Positions 1 through 29,004 are shown, counted from the first letter of the stretch. The stretch: 64,000 nucleotides of DNA from Paragorgia papillata (GCA_035771165.1 JAWNZC010000013.1:728501-792500); one strand, 5' to 3'. Numbers and translations: made by a program. Notes: generated by a model not told the origin, from the sequence alone.

Positions 1-590
1 GTTGTTGTTGTTAATGTTGTTGTTGTTTATGTTTATGGTTATGTTGTTGTTCGTGTTCGTGTTGTTGTGGTTTATGTTGTTGTTAATGTTGTTTGGATTT
101 TTTTACGTTGCCGTGGTTTATGTTGTTTTATAATGGTGCTGGTCGTGATTTTGGTGGTGATGCTGGTTGTTGCTAGTGGTGTTAATGGCGGTGATAGTGG
201 TGATGGTGTGTTGATGGTGGTTGGTGCTGGTGGTATTGTAATGATGCTGGTGGTGGTGTTGATGGTGGTGTGTTGGTGATGGTGGTGTTGTAGTCATGCT
301 GGTGGTCTTGATTGTGTGGTTGGTAGTGTTGGTGTTGGTGCTGGCGCTGATTGGTGCTGTTGGTGTAGATGGTGGTATTGATGGTGGTGTTAGTGTTGGT
401 ACTGGTGGTGTAGATGGTGGTGTCAGTGTTGGTTGGCGCTAGTGATGTTGATTGTGCTGGTTGCTGCTGGTGTTGGTGCTGGTGGTGTTAGTGGTAGTGT
501 TGATGGTGGTGTTGGTGCTGGTAGTGTTATTATTATTGTTGGTGCTGGTGGTGTTGATGGTGGTGCTGGTGCTTGTATGTTGTTGTTATT
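1..590. repeat. Minisatellite in the G-A intron of module 1
   Basis: Degenerate GTT/GGT-rich tandem DNA built on units like ggtgctggtggtgttgatgg. Equivalent tracts lie at 7690-8240, 44880-45380 and 52795-53750, at the same intron position in each module. The long frames within it are low-complexity artefacts. Confidence 0.85.
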
Positions 591-643
591 ATTCATGGTT
601 GTTGTTATATATGAGTCGTAGGCGATCTTACTAACATCTACAG

Positions 644-17051
<16,408 letters not shown>

Positions 17052-17213
17052 GCATGTATACACTGGTACCTAAGGATTTACTTGCATATAGTTGTCGTGA
17101 GAAAATGAAATTTTCTTCTACAGTTGACGTATAGCAAGGCAAATACATGCATAGTTGTATATTTGTCAGATTTGTAGAAACGTTGATATTGCATTAGCTA
17201 AGCTTTAAGCTTT

Positions 17214-17219
17214 AATAAA
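17214..17219 (+). terminator. Poly(A) signal of gene 1
   Basis: AATAAA lies 163 bases after the stop codon, inside an AT-rich 3' UTR. It is the first such signal downstream. Confidence 0.6.
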
Positions 17220-17511
17220 GTATTCCTAAAAACAGTTTACATGTACTATACTAGGAGAAAAATTTGGAATGTGCATTATATCATGTTTGTAGTTTGAGCT
17301 TATTCGCAGATTTAAGACAGTTTTAATTTGTTTGTCCAAATGAAACCGGTCCTACTAATTACTGCCCGAGACTGCCCTAGGCTCCTTAGCAGGCGTTCTT
17401 TGCGGGCCTCGATATTTTCGTCCCCGACTAACGCCTGCTCAAACGAGCAACACATTCCGTTCCGAGAGGTTGACCAATCAGAGATAGGCTCCTAAAATCT
17501 GGGAGGCTGGC

Positions 17512-18221
17512 CAGTGGCGTACTGGCCTTTGTTCGTCAGGGGAGGCCAACAGTGAATTTGGCGCCCCCCCCCCCCCATAGTTCAGGGGTGGCGCCGGGAA
17601 TTCCCAACACAGGGGCTAAGGTTTCCGACATGTGGGCTAGTAGGGGGATCTGGGAGGAAAAAAATTCAAAATTTGAACATCTAAAATAGTTTTTTCCAGT
17701 CTTTTCAGCGTGAAATTATCGCAATAACCGACAAACTACATAATCTATTTTCAAGCTATCAATAGACGAAAAATCTGTTGAACACCTAGTGATGGACAGG
17801 TCATTAACTTTTGACATTTTCGTTCAATTTTGCAGACAGAAAATGGAATTTTGTGTTGTAATTATTATTGTCAGCTTCTACACAATATAATATACCGTAT
17901 ACTGTATTTCAAAAAAATCTGGTGTATTGGAATTCAGAAGTCTTGTCAGCTTGTCAGAACGACGGAATTCGGAAAGGTGTTGCAGGGCGCGAGGTGTTCG
18001 ATAAAAGACAATGCATTGTCTCCAAGCTGACAAGCTTCTCCACAATCTCAAACTCTTGTTTCTCTTTTTGGCTTATCAGATTCTGACAAAATTCTGGCTA
18101 ACGTTTTTGTGTCCTTTGGGGCAATTTTGGCACCCACTTTAAGCTTTGGCGCCCCCTAAAAAATCTTCACTGGGGGGGGGGGGGGCATTGCCCCCCGGGG
18201 TCCCCTGCCAGCACGCCACTG
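17512..18221. mobile_element. Nonautonomous hAT-like element, 8-bp TSD
   Basis: Ends CAGTGGCGTACTGGC / GCCAGCACGCCACTG, typical hAT termini, flanked by AGGCTGGC and AGGCTGAC (7 of 8 match). C- and G-runs lie just inside both ends. No transposase. Confidence 0.75.
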
Positions 18222-18229
18222 AGGCTGAC

Positions 18230-19070
18230 CTTCACGTTGGCCATATATACATTATACAACATGACCGAGCTTGATGAAAGTTAACCGATCTAAATTCATA
18301 TGAAAGGGAAGGGTTGGTGTGGTATATTTATAAATTATAGTGAAGATGGAGTATTTATATAGGACCGATACAAAGAACGCCTGTAAATGAGTCTACTGCG
18401 ACGGATTCTTTGGACAACGAAGAAAATCTGAATAGGCGAATCCGATCCATCTACTGCTATAGACCTTGAAGCTTGAGCTGGCCGTTTTAACCAATATTTC
18501 AAAGACTATTGCTTATACGGTTTAGTAAAAATTTTGCGTGAATAGAATCAACAAGATGATGTTGTAACTGTGAATCGCGATATGAATACATGTGCATGAA
18601 ATAAAGTTAAAAGCGTCACTGGAATATATGAAGCTGGCCAGACATCCCCAGGTAAATAATTATTATCCGCTAGATACATTTCGCCGATATACTTGTAACT
18701 TTTTTAAAGCTTTTCGCACAGATTTATTTACACGACCAGCAAAAACATATTCCTAATACCATTCTTCGTAAATTTTGTAAAGCTCTGAGCTGTAGTAAGC
18801 GAAATATTAGCTTTCAAGTAAACTAATTCGGGTAGTCGCTTCAGACACTATTTTTGTTTACAATCTTAAATTTCTCTTACGCTCTACACTAACTTTCACG
18901 CTTATTTGTTTGCATAGGGAGCAAGAACATAGTCAAAACAATATTCTTCGTAAATTTCGTGAAGTTCTAGGCTAAACTTTTCAAAATATTAGCTTTCGAC
19001 TAAACAAATTACACATAACAATACCAGCCCAGGACGGCTTTATTTAGCACGTCAATGGTGTAATTTCATT
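18230..19070. other. Unassigned intergenic stretch
   Basis: AT-rich sequence between the two hAT elements. I see no gene, RNA or clear repeat in it. Confidence 0.4.
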
Positions 19071-19078
19071 GGTCCATG

Positions 19079-19676
19079 CAGGCTCGGACTGGGCCCAATT
19101 TAGGGGCCTTGCCAATTCAGCTGTGAGGGGGCCCAGCCCTAGGGGGACAATTCGAGAAGCCTCTAGGGGGGTCTGGGGCATGCCCCCACCGGAAAATGTT
19201 GAAATCTAGAGTGTGAAATGGCATTTCCTGCGTTTTGGGGGAAGATTTTATAGAATTCCGGAGATTATAAAACATTAAAACGTCATATAAAACACACAAT
19301 TTACACAAAATACAACAGATTTCAGGACTTTTCAACATTTAGAACAAAACATTTTTAACATTTCAGAACATAAGAAGCTGTTCCATTTCCGAGGACTTTG
19401 ACGCAAGTTTTCGATACACTGCCTCGTTATCAACAGCCTTCAGTAAATCAACTTCTACAGAACAAATCATTACTGCTTCCAAAGTGTTACTGTTGGTCAG
19501 TTGCAAACTATTTTGAGTATTTTCCTTATCACTAATTTCACAAATGCGGAATTAAGTAATTGCTTCAATGCTTCCAATTTGATATTTTATGGGTGTGTCT
19601 GGTCAGGGGCCCATTTTGATGTCCCAGAAGGGCCCATGTGCCATGGCACAATGCCACATAGGCCAGTCCGAGCCTG
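19079..19676. mobile_element. Nonautonomous hAT-like element, perfect 8-bp TSD
   Basis: Ends CAGGCTCGGACTGG / CCAGTCCGAGCCTG, flanked on both sides by exactly GGTCCATG. 598 bp, no transposase. Confidence 0.85.
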
Positions 19677-19768
19677 GGTCCATGTACACAAAAGGACCGG
19701 AATGTGTTGCTCGTTTGAGCAGGCGTTAGTGGGGGACGAAAATATCGAGGCCCGCAAAGAACGCCTGC

Positions 19769-20594
19769 GAAGGGCCCAGGAGTATAAAATGACTGCCTGA
19801 AACGGTATACATATATGTTAGAGGCCTTATATGACAAAGAATAGATTCACATTTACGGCAAACCTCAAACTGCAGTTCGTAATCAGCAGTTTATAGCCGT
19901 TATATATAGAAGTTAGGACAATTGCAATTTGTATGTTAAGATTGAAAGCTGCCGTTTGTGATTTGCCGTATATAAACGGCAATCTTAACTTGCTGGGCTA
20001 ATATTTTGAACATAGCAAAATGAAAAAGCTGGAACTGACCAGTGCCGGTGAGTTTCGAGGAACGAAATACTGATGTTTCGAGCGGAGCCCTCGGAGATTA
20101 ATCATGAAAATATTTACAGACGTAACACTCGTGTTTAATACTTGTTTAACTAAAATCAAATCGAAAAATCGGAGAGCAAAGAAAATCTGAACTCAACAGT
20201 AGACTACTAGTCCCTTTATAAAGATATGGTTAACAACATTATTTATTAAAAAATAATTAATAATGGCAATTTCGCAAAAAAGATTGATTTTGGTGCCCTT
20301 GTTTTTCTCTCAAATAGAAATAGCGGCATTTTGCACATATTATTAACGTCTTAATTATCGATCAAAATTTGCTGAAGCAATATAGTGGCTTGACATGTAT
20401 GGAGGCTAAGTAATTACTCGGGCTACCGCAGGTAGCCGATCGAGTCTAGCTAGGTTTCGGTCGTGTTTTTGCGGATACTGGTTGTAAACCATACCCGCTA
20501 TGTCGTGAGCTGAGATGCACTGGGTTGGCGGACGGACGGACGGCCGTGTTTCGTTAATCACGTGATTAAGGATTTGTATATACGAACGCTTGAC
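19769..20594. other. Unassigned intergenic stretch
   Basis: No gene was recognised. A short part (20415-20530, ctcgggctaccgcaggtagc) resembles 4870-4990 inside the P1 composite element. Confidence 0.4.
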
Positions 20595-21127
20595 TTGTTT
20601 CGTACCTGATATTCACCTTTGTAGTCTTTATATATTTGCATATTTCCAGTGAATCTCCGACTAATTCCCGCTTCGTCAGTTACGCTCGAGATTCAATCGG
20701 AATTGACCGTACCGAAAAAGATGGCGACTTGTACATTTAACCACAATCCTTTGCGTGCAGTAAATATTGTTTCTTGCAGAATTATTGGAAGATTGGTGGG
20801 AAAAAAGTTCTTGCTTACTTAATCCATCTTAGCATGATAAACAATGTTTAGTTGTTATTTGAGCTGATTTGAGGTCGCAAAGCATTGTGGTTAAATGTAC
20901 TGCCGCCATCTTTTTCGGGACCATCAATTCGTTCACATACCAGTGACGACATTGTTGTAGGACAGCGGATATCCGTATTAATTTTAAAAGATGGCGATAT
21001 GGAGAATGGAGATTCACTGGAAATATGCAAACATATAAAGAATACAAAGGCACAGAATAGATACTTCTGGTTGAGTATCTATTCTGTTATTCTGTGACAA
21101 AGGTGAATATCAGGTACGAAACAAATC
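20595..21127. mobile_element. Foldback element, intergenic
   Basis: Outer arms tttcgtacctgatattcacc and its complement; inner arms around cgccatctttttcgg. About 530 bp, no protein. Confidence 0.6.
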
Positions 21128-21303
21128 AAATAGGATTCTGCTGTGTCCCTTGCGAAGGCAAGCCGAATCACGCTTCAATGAATGTGATGTACGCCATGAT
21201 GAAAGCCACAGTAGCAAGACAAGAGTAATTTAAAGAACTTTTCAACGACGATAAGATTAGATATCTGTTTTAAGGTAAGAAAACCTATACATGAATATAG
21301 ATT

Positions 21304-21735
21304 TTAAAGGGCAATAGCACTAAAAATTAAGTTTGTCTAATTTGAAAGAACTCATAAAATTGTAATAGAACATCCTTTACATTTTTCGTATCTCTCTTCG
21401 TTTTCAAGATATTTCAATTTGTTTGATATGTAAATGAGATGGTCTCTGACGTCAGGTGTGGGGTAAAATATTTGAAACTGTGCGAAATCATTTGAAACTG
21501 TGCACATAAAAACTCCTTGCGACGCTGAACATTTCATGTTAGATATGTAAGTGATTTTGCTCTGTATGAAAATATTTTACCCCACTCCTGACGTCAGAGA
21601 CCAGCCATTTACATATCAAACTAATTGAAATATCTTGAAAACGCAGAAAGATACGAAAAAGTTGTAAAGGATCTTCTATTACAATTTTATGAGTTCTTTC
21701 AAATTAGACAAACTTTTAATGCCAATCCCCTTTAA
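21304..21735. mobile_element. TTAA-type foldback element, family P2
   Basis: Arms start TTAAAGGGCAATAGCAC; palindromic and bounded by TTAA. It shares the subterminal ATTAAGTTTGTC and gacgtca segments with family P1, so the two are related. Confidence 0.7.
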
Positions 21736-21994
21736 ATATTTACGTTGATGGTCCATTTTCAGTTTCAAAATGGTGGCATTTATAGTACGTTGAACGAAGA
21801 TTTACCACAGGAAGGTGCCAGCCAGCTATTATTTATTTGCCCTTCTTCATCACAGTTGGATATCAAGTTTAGATTAAGAAATATTAAGAGAGACAACTTA
21901 TAATTTGGCTCAACTATTAATATTGTGAGTATATACAGTATTTTTAACCATTTCCAAGTATTGATGTAGTTTTTCTTGTTTTTAGGTGTGCGCG

Positions 21995-22040
21995 TATATA
22001 AAGCGCTATGTATTTGCGAGTTCACTCAGTTCTCACTGCA
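21995..22040 (+). promoter_or_regulatory. Possible TATA/initiator pair, intergenic
   Basis: TATATAAAG is followed 33 bases later by CTCAGTT, the same spacing as in front of gene 2. No gene was recognised downstream before 26545, so this may be chance or an unseen transcript. Confidence 0.2.
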
Positions 22041-22855
22041 GACCTCACTGCAGACAGAGTCAGTCAATCAACAATCTCATCAGACTCTGAATATATCCGT
22101 CAGTGTGTAGTCTGTGTGGATACACGTATCTCAAACCAAAGTCAAATGTTATTTTAATCCAACTCAAAACAAACCTTTTCTGCCCGGTTGTGCTCAAACT
22201 GTGCTATATTAAAATGAACAGTAAACAATTGATTAATAACAATTGTAACTTGCTTTCAATAAATCAGTAATGTACAATAGTTTGCAAATAACTTCCAGTG
22301 ATGAATGAGCAATATTATAATGCTAGAATTTGTTTGACTTGTGACCTCCGAATCCTAGCTTTAAAATGAAAGAATTGTTGAAAAAGCAATTATGGTTGAA
22401 CTTTGTCAATTTACGGCAGGAATGAGCAATGAAAATGCACTTTAGTTTACCTGGAGACTCTTCAATTCATGCTTTTTCACAACAGTTAAACCTTGAATTA
22501 CGCTACACTGTAGCCTACACTTTAACAAAATTAATATCAATCTCATTAACTCTTGGTCAGTTGACAGTCTTCGATAACTCAGTAAAACAAAAAACAATAA
22601 GAAAACATGTACTTTCCTGACTGTCGAATTTGCTTTTGTTCGGCAGATATTTAATTCATTTTTGTCGCTAAAAATACTGTGGGCAGAAGGTCGGTAATTC
22701 TAAAACATACTGGTTTCTTCATTGTCATCTGTAAGAAAGTTTAGACCGAATTTCCTGGTGGGTCACAGAGTTAAAAAACTCAGACGTACATTTGTTGAAC
22801 AGTGGCTGGTTTTGTTTACATACAAGATCTCAAAACTGAGCATGATGTGTGTCCC

Positions 22856-23342
22856 TTAAACTGCTTATGAAACGAAAATTAAGTTTGTCTTATTTGAAAG
22901 TACTTTTGAAATGACAAAGTAACATCTTTTGCAGTTTTTTGTTTCCTTGCTTTGTTTTTAAGATATCACAGTTTGTTTGATATGTGAAACTAACCAGTGA
23001 CATCACAACGTGCATAATGACTTACTGGGAAAGGTTATATATCTTTGCTATTATTACATGTAAACGGAATCAGTTGAAAATGTATATTTTTGTTGTTGGA
23101 AGGGAAAAACACACACATAATTGCTTCGAAGTGATTCCGTCTGGTAATAGAAAAGATATATAACCTTTCCCGGTAAGTCATTATACACGTTGTGACGTCA
23201 CTGGTTAGTTTTGCTTATAAAACAAACTGTGATATCTTAAAAACGAAGCAAGGAAACAAAAAACTGCAAAAGATGTTACTTTGTCATTTTAAAAGTACTT
23301 TCAAATAAGACAAACTTAATTTTCGTTTCATAAGCACTTTAA
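22856..23342. mobile_element. TTAA-type foldback element, family P1
   Basis: Complete palindromic element of 487 bp, with arms of more than 200 bp and TTAA at both ends. Confidence 0.75.
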
Positions 23343-23935
23343 CTTCAGCCTTGGTAGTTTTAAACAAGCTGCAGTTCTCTTCATCAGATTCCAGTGTTGA
23401 TTTACATGATTTGTTTCTAAATTCATTCTGAAATTTCAGTCTATCCTTGTATAATACAGTTTCTTGCAGACCTTTCCAAACTCATCTTATACAATCACTA
23501 TCATATGTTTACTTTATAAGTAAAGTAGTAGTATCTTCAGTACATTAATGTAGTGTGTTTGCAATATACAATTTACATTGTTCAGTCGTCTGGTCCAGCC
23601 AAACTGACCAGTATCCGCATGTACGCAATGCGTACCTATTTTGAGGGGGTCGCGAGCATCAGTCTCCCGGCCGCGTGATATTACCCCAAGCGGCTTTGCG
23701 AAACTGAGGCACGTGTCTAGAATTGCACGGGGTTGTCTAATGATTGCTTGAATCTATCCACAGTATCTATCGAATCTAGCACTGTAGGTTATTTTGTACT
23801 TTTTAACAAATGCTTAATATGTCAAGCTGCATTGCTACGAGTAGCCCTAGTGAACGCCTAAGCAGGTGTCATGTTAATGTAACATTTATAGATGAAAAAA
23901 TTCGAGTGCCTTATATTATGGCCATTTAAAAGGGA

Positions 23936-24578
23936 GAAAATAAGTCACGACTTTTTTTTTTTTTTTTTTTTTTAATTTATTAATTCAAAATTTACACGTA
24001 GAATAGCTACATGAAAGCTCATTTGGAATGCGTATTACGTATATTGTTTTATAAATATTAAAATATGTGTACAATTCTACTAATTTATAATAATACTATA
24101 GTTCAAAGATGTATTACTTTACATAAAAATTAATTCAAGTTAAAAATAGGAATGCATGTATCTTTTAGTTGCTTCAGCCTGGACATAGTGTTGAATTATC
24201 AATGGCGTAGGCGATTGGGCTCCTCATAAAACGTCCAGTTTTGATTAGGACGCGTCCTATTTAAGTCGCGAACACACTCGTATATAGGTCCGTCCGTATA
24301 AATGGTGAATTTGTCCGTGACCAAAGTAAGTCGCGACTAAAATAAGAACAGAGTTAAGCCGGTTTTCCACCAGGCGACTTTTTTCGCGCGAAGCGACTTT
24401 TTCTTTTGTCTCATGAGCTCTGAGCTGGAACTAATCAGAAATCTATTGAATTCGAACAAAAGAAGGTCGCTTCGCGCGAAAAAAATCGTCTAGTGGAAAA
24501 CCGGCTTTATAGTTTGTTCGCGACTTAAATAGGACGCGGTCTTAATTAAGTCACGACTTATAATTTTCTCCCCTTTAA
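23936..24578. mobile_element. TTAA-bounded foldback element, family P4
   Basis: Arms read agggagaaaataagtcacga at the left and its near complement at the right. It contains a nested palindrome at 24357-24507 (ccggttttccac...) and a poly(T) tract at 23950. It shares its right TTAA with the P3 element at 24575. Confidence 0.6.
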
Positions 24579-25089
24579 GGTGGCTCCATACAGTTTCTTG
24601 AAAAATGGAAAATACAAGTTTGAGAGTCCAAAACACGTGATTAAACAATTCGGGAAAAGAATTAAACTAAATGTTATGCATAGTTAAACAGTCTGACAAT
24701 CAAAAACTGTTACCAAATAAATAGCAACAGTTGTTGATATGGCAACAATGACGTTTCAAAGTGGCTGCTGCGAAATTTTTAAAAAATTAACAAACATGAT
24801 TTTTCCGGAAAAAAGATTATTCGTTCTACAGAATTTTTTTTAAATCGGCCTATTGATTACTCATACTTCAAGAAAAGTTTTAATGAAAAAGAAAATTGGG
24901 GGTCACCAAAGTTTTTTTCGAATTAAATTAGTTTGAAGGGTAATTTTGAAACGTCATTGTTGCCATAGCAACAACTGTTGCTATTTATTTCGTAACAGTT
25001 TTTGATTGTCAGACTGTTTAACTATGCATAACATTTAGTTTTATTCTTGTATTTTCCATTTTTCAAGAAACTGTGTGGAGCCACCTTAA
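24575..25089. mobile_element. TTAA-bounded foldback element, family P3
   Basis: Arms start TTAAGGTGGCTCCATACAG and end with its near complement. The inner arms include ggcaacaatgacgtttcaaa. The related element is at 33285. Confidence 0.68.
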
Positions 25090-25484
25090 ATAGCCCTATT
25101 GTGCTCCGCGAATATATTTAACAAATAGATTCCATTTTGCCGTTGTCTGTTCAGTTATAGATGCACAGATGACGTCACAACGTGGTAAGAACAAAAAAGT
25201 GGCCCACGAGACGCAGTCGAGTGGGTCACTGATGTTCTTACCACGTTGTTACGTCCTCTGTGCATCTATAACTGAACAGACAATTGCAACAAAAAATGGA
25301 ATCTATTTGTTTTATACAATACAAAAATTTAAAAGGTTTTTATCAAAGCTCTTGTCGGATTTCGGGGCATGAAGAAAGAAAAAAGCAAGTCAGCTGACGT
25401 GATCTGACGTGTCTTTCCTCTAATAGATCATGGGCAACAACCAATGAAAACACGCATATCAACCACGGTATTGTATAAATATAT
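25090..25484. other. Intergenic stretch with a short palindrome
   Basis: Around 25155-25275, inverted arms gatgcacagatgacgtcaca and its near complement surround a short loop. Nothing else was recognised. Confidence 0.4.
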
Positions 25485-25506
25485 ATATATATATATATAG
25501 TTCAAT

Positions 25507-25549
25507 CTACAAACACGGTGTTTCGCTGTACAACAGCTCATCAGTGTAG
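25507..25549 (-). ncRNA. Type I hammerhead ribozyme (intact)
   Basis: Read on the minus strand: stem I CUACA / UGUAG, core CUGAUGA, stem II GCUGU-UGU-ACAGC (perfect), GAA, stem III ACA-CCG-UGU, cleavage residue U. Core positions fit the hammerhead consensus. Only sequence and pairing support this. Confidence 0.85.
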
Positions 25550-25783
25550 CTTGGAACAATCTGAATGAATTTCATCAATTACTTATACACATGCGATCGT
25601 CGGTGACAACCGCATGTGGGACAGCATCGGTGAAGTACATTCAGATAGCGTGAAGTGCGCATGGGCCCAGAGTGCTCAAACTTCCACAAGGGTAGTGAGC
25701 GTTGCATTATCGCTAATAGGAACCAAAGGCAACTTCACAGAGTGCTCAACAACACCGAAGTGAAGGAGCGTACATAGTTCAAT

Positions 25784-25826
25784 CTACAAACACGGTGTTT
25801 CGCTGTACAACAGCTCATCAGTGTAG
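25784..25826 (-). ncRNA. Type I hammerhead ribozyme (intact, second copy)
   Basis: Identical in sequence to the motif at 25507-25549, with cleavage residue U. Being second in tandem, it would define a 277-nt circularisable monomer. Confidence 0.85.
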
Positions 25827-25829
25827 CAG

Positions 25830-25861
<32 letters not shown>

Positions 25862-26139
25862 TTCCCTCCCTCCGTAAAATCAACACCATGCATAGTTCCC
25901 CCAATTAAAATCTACTAACTAGTTCCACCAAGGGGGTTATGAGGTAACCATTCCAAATGTGTTATTTTGCTATTTCACGGTGAAAAACACCACCCTCAAT
26001 AAGTAAGGTCGCTTACTGACTTACTTACGAGTGCAATCAAGCATTTTATTCATTCATACAGGCATACAGGATTCAGTATTCATTCATACAGGCATAGTCT
26101 CGTGAGCTAGCCTGTATGTTAGTAGTGGGATGGCTAGTT

Positions 26140-26255
26140 TTCTTTTAACCCCTTGGCTACCAGGGGTCTTCCCTTGACGAGTAAAATCGTCTGTCGTTAG
26201 CCAGAGTAAAATACTAAAGCTGCGTCTGCATGCGTGCTTACGAGTCAAAGGGTTA
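26140..26255. mobile_element. Short MITE with TTAACCCTTTG-type ends
   Basis: About 115 bp, ends tttaaccccttggctac and gagtcaaagggttaaa, with the internal segment gagtaaaatcgtctgtcgtt. A related element lies at 41226-41342 and a partial one at 63920-63965. Confidence 0.6.
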
Positions 26256-26426
26256 AACATCTCTAATAACCAGCTGGCGGCGGTATATACGCAGTCTCCG
26301 AGTGCCCTCTTGTTCGTCGTGCTTTTGGTGGCCACTTCAAGAACGTCAAACGGCCCTTGAACTGTTCACATGATAATCTTAATAGTGTTCGTTTACTAAA
26401 TGTGGTCTTGTTTTGGTGGCGTTACA

Positions 26427-26465
26427 TATATAAGGCTATTTTAACAGCAGTAAACAAACAGTTAT
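26427..26465 (+). promoter_or_regulatory. Candidate TATA box and start site of gene 2
   Basis: TATATAAG at 26427 is followed about 33 bases later by an initiator-like ACAGTT, 85 bases before the ATG of gene 2. The position is plausible for a core promoter, but the evidence is motif and spacing only. Confidence 0.35.
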
Positions 26466-26544
26466 AGATGAAAAATATATATACGAGTTTTTGCAAGGGA
26501 CTTACATGATACAGTATTCAAGTACTTTTGCGTCGAGTGTGAAA

Positions 26545-26604
26545 ATGGCTTTCCTTATTCTGTTCATTCTACTTCTCCAAGCAATTTCTGGCCTGGCAGC
26601 TTCA
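26545..26604 (+). CDS. Gene 2 exon 1: signal peptide
   Basis: It encodes [20 protein letters not shown] and ends at a GTAGGT donor in phase 0. A single hydrophobic core with small residues at the end is a textbook secretion signal. This ATG is the only one that gives it. Confidence 0.8.
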
Positions 26605-28871
26605 GTAGGTTGCTTTTTACTTTGTAGTTCAGTTTTTTAATCCATCTTTTTATCTTACAAATTACTTTTTATTGTGTTCTTTTTTAGCCAGCGAAAGATT
26701 CTTGCCATGACTTGATGTCGAAGCCAAACGGTGAGTTTTTGTCGTTGAATGCCTAACATCTGTTTTATTGTTGATGTCATATGAAATAGGTTATATACTG
26801 AAGACTACAGCGACATTTTAGAATAGAACGATATGGTTAAAGCGCGATTAAGTTGAATGAAGAATTTTTAGTTGTTATTATTTTATCGTATACTGACAAA
26901 ACAATACTTTATTAAATACTATATCTGTCTAAGTCTTTGGGTTCGAGTCTCGGCGTCTAGAAATCATGCAGTGGCTTTCTGGGGCTTAAGCAAATGCAAC
27001 ACCCGTTCTACATACAACGTTATTCAGATCGTTTCACGTTAACTCGTGAAACGGCGAAACCTGTTAGTTCAGTTTGACTTCAAACTATATGCGACAAAAT
27101 CCTTTTAGAACTTTAAAGCTTTTGGATGTCGAAAAACATACTTTGAGCATTCAATACTATACGTAAATGGATTCGTGGTTTCTGCCAGATACGGCGGCTT
27201 ATACAGCAAAAATCTGAAAAAAACTATGCTGCTCTCAGTTATATTATAGCTCGACGACGCGGCTTTAGAAACGTTAAAAAGCAATGCATTTAAAAGAAGA
27301 CACGGTATATTAACTGCCGTATTTCATGTTTAAGCCTGTGTAATGACTTTCAAGACGCTCCAGTTCTTGCTAAAACAGGTGTAGTGTCTGAGCTAAAGTC
27401 AACGTTAATAAGAAACATCTCTCACTTCTCTGCGTGTTCGCGTCGTCTTTGAAGACGTGAAAATGCTGAGAGTGGCGTTGTTTACAGAACGAGGACCGTA
27501 TTGATATATACTCTTGGGATTACAAATTATTCATTCACTTTCTTTTCATTAAGAATTATTTTGTTTTTAGCTTCCCGCGTCGTGGATCTTAAAGTCCCTA
27601 CATATCGCTGATCGCGACCATGCGGCTGATCGCGGCATTGTTTTAGTGGTCCGCTGGGATGACAATATACTGATCGCCAATATCGCTGAGATTGCAAAAT
27701 GATTAGATAGAACATTTTCTATCTCGGCGATCGTTGCGTCTGTGGTTTCCATATGATCACTACGATCGCCGCGAGTTCATTCTTGAGTTTAGCATTAACA
27801 ATATATTGTTCATGTTGGTTTGGACATACTACTCTCAGTTATACTGAAGAAGCAATACATTAGAAGTAAAGAGTTTAGTTTTATATGGCGTCCAGAGTTT
27901 GAATGACAGTTATTGTTCATGTTGGTTTGGACATACTACTCTCAGTTATACTGGAGAAGCAATACATTAGAAGTAAAGAGTTTAGTTATATATGACGTCT
28001 AGAGTTTGAATGACAGTTATTGTTCATGTTGGTTTGGACATACTACTCTCAGTTTGAATTACAACTGTATATTTTGTGTCGGTTTTTATGAATAGCACAT
28101 CAGTTTAATAAGCTAAAGAAGAAATAGTTTAAAAGCATTCATTGCTAATTTCTTTTTCAGTAGATTTTATATGACACAAACACATTCAAAGATCAGTTTA
28201 GAATTTATTCAAACAAGAAACTAGATATATAATGCAGATGTGATCAATTCTTCTTGACTGTGCATGAGATTCGAACCCGCGACCTTATGTTAATTACTTT
28301 AATCTGACGCTCAAAATATTAATAATACAAGACCCCTGCTCAGCTGTTTACTCGGGCTGCTGATCTGTGTATAAACCTGACGCGGCGAACGTAAAAATGA
28401 CAAGCTGCAATATATTAAAATGTAAACACATTTGTCGCACACAAAAGTCTAAAGAATGCGTAATATAGCAAAACGAAAACACAATTCTCAATACAATAAA
28501 TAATAACTGAGTTTCAAAAACAGATATTAAATAAAATGACCGGACACACAAGGTGACCAGTGAGGTATAGACGCTGCCCATCTTGTATTCCTGTGTTTAT
28601 TTGTGTTCGTAAATATTCTCTGTGTTTGGCTTATCTTGAAGTTTGTTTCCAGTAGCCGTTGCGGGTTTACATGCACCATCTGTGGGTTAATCGAAAGTGC
28701 GCTTTACGAAAATTTAATATTCTTACAAGTTCCTCATGCACATCTCTTCGTCACAACCATGCTTTACCGATTATCATCAATACAATACAATACAATACAA
28801 TACAATACAATACAATACAATACAATACAATACAATACAATACAATACAATACAATACAATACAATACAAT

Positions 28872-28902
<31 letters not shown>

Positions 28903-28937
28903 GACATTTTAAATTATATATATATATATGACATTTT

Positions 28938-29004
<67 letters not shown>

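Larger units (their letters stand above)
17389..19768. mobile_element. Larger inverted-repeat element enclosing both hAT copies
   Basis: A block of about 70 bp at 17389-17460 (gcaggcgttctttgcgggcc...) recurs inverted at 19698-19768. The two hAT elements and about 850 bp of unrecognised sequence (18230-19070) lie between. The span as a single element is inferred. Confidence 0.5.
25498..25826 (-). mobile_element. Retrozyme-like element: 277-bp unit bounded by two hammerhead ribozymes
   Basis: A 277-bp unit runs between two near-identical 43-nt hammerhead motifs, both on the minus strand. This is the architecture of metazoan retrozymes, nonautonomous retroelements that spread through small circular RNAs. 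It has no coding capacity and is bordered by (TA)n on both sides. The unit is clearly the same family as that at 12068. Confidence 0.85.

Noticed and set aside
28261..28285. tRNA-like B box on the minus strand
   Set aside because: Only a GGTTCGAATC match with no A box or cloverleaf; at most a SINE remnant.
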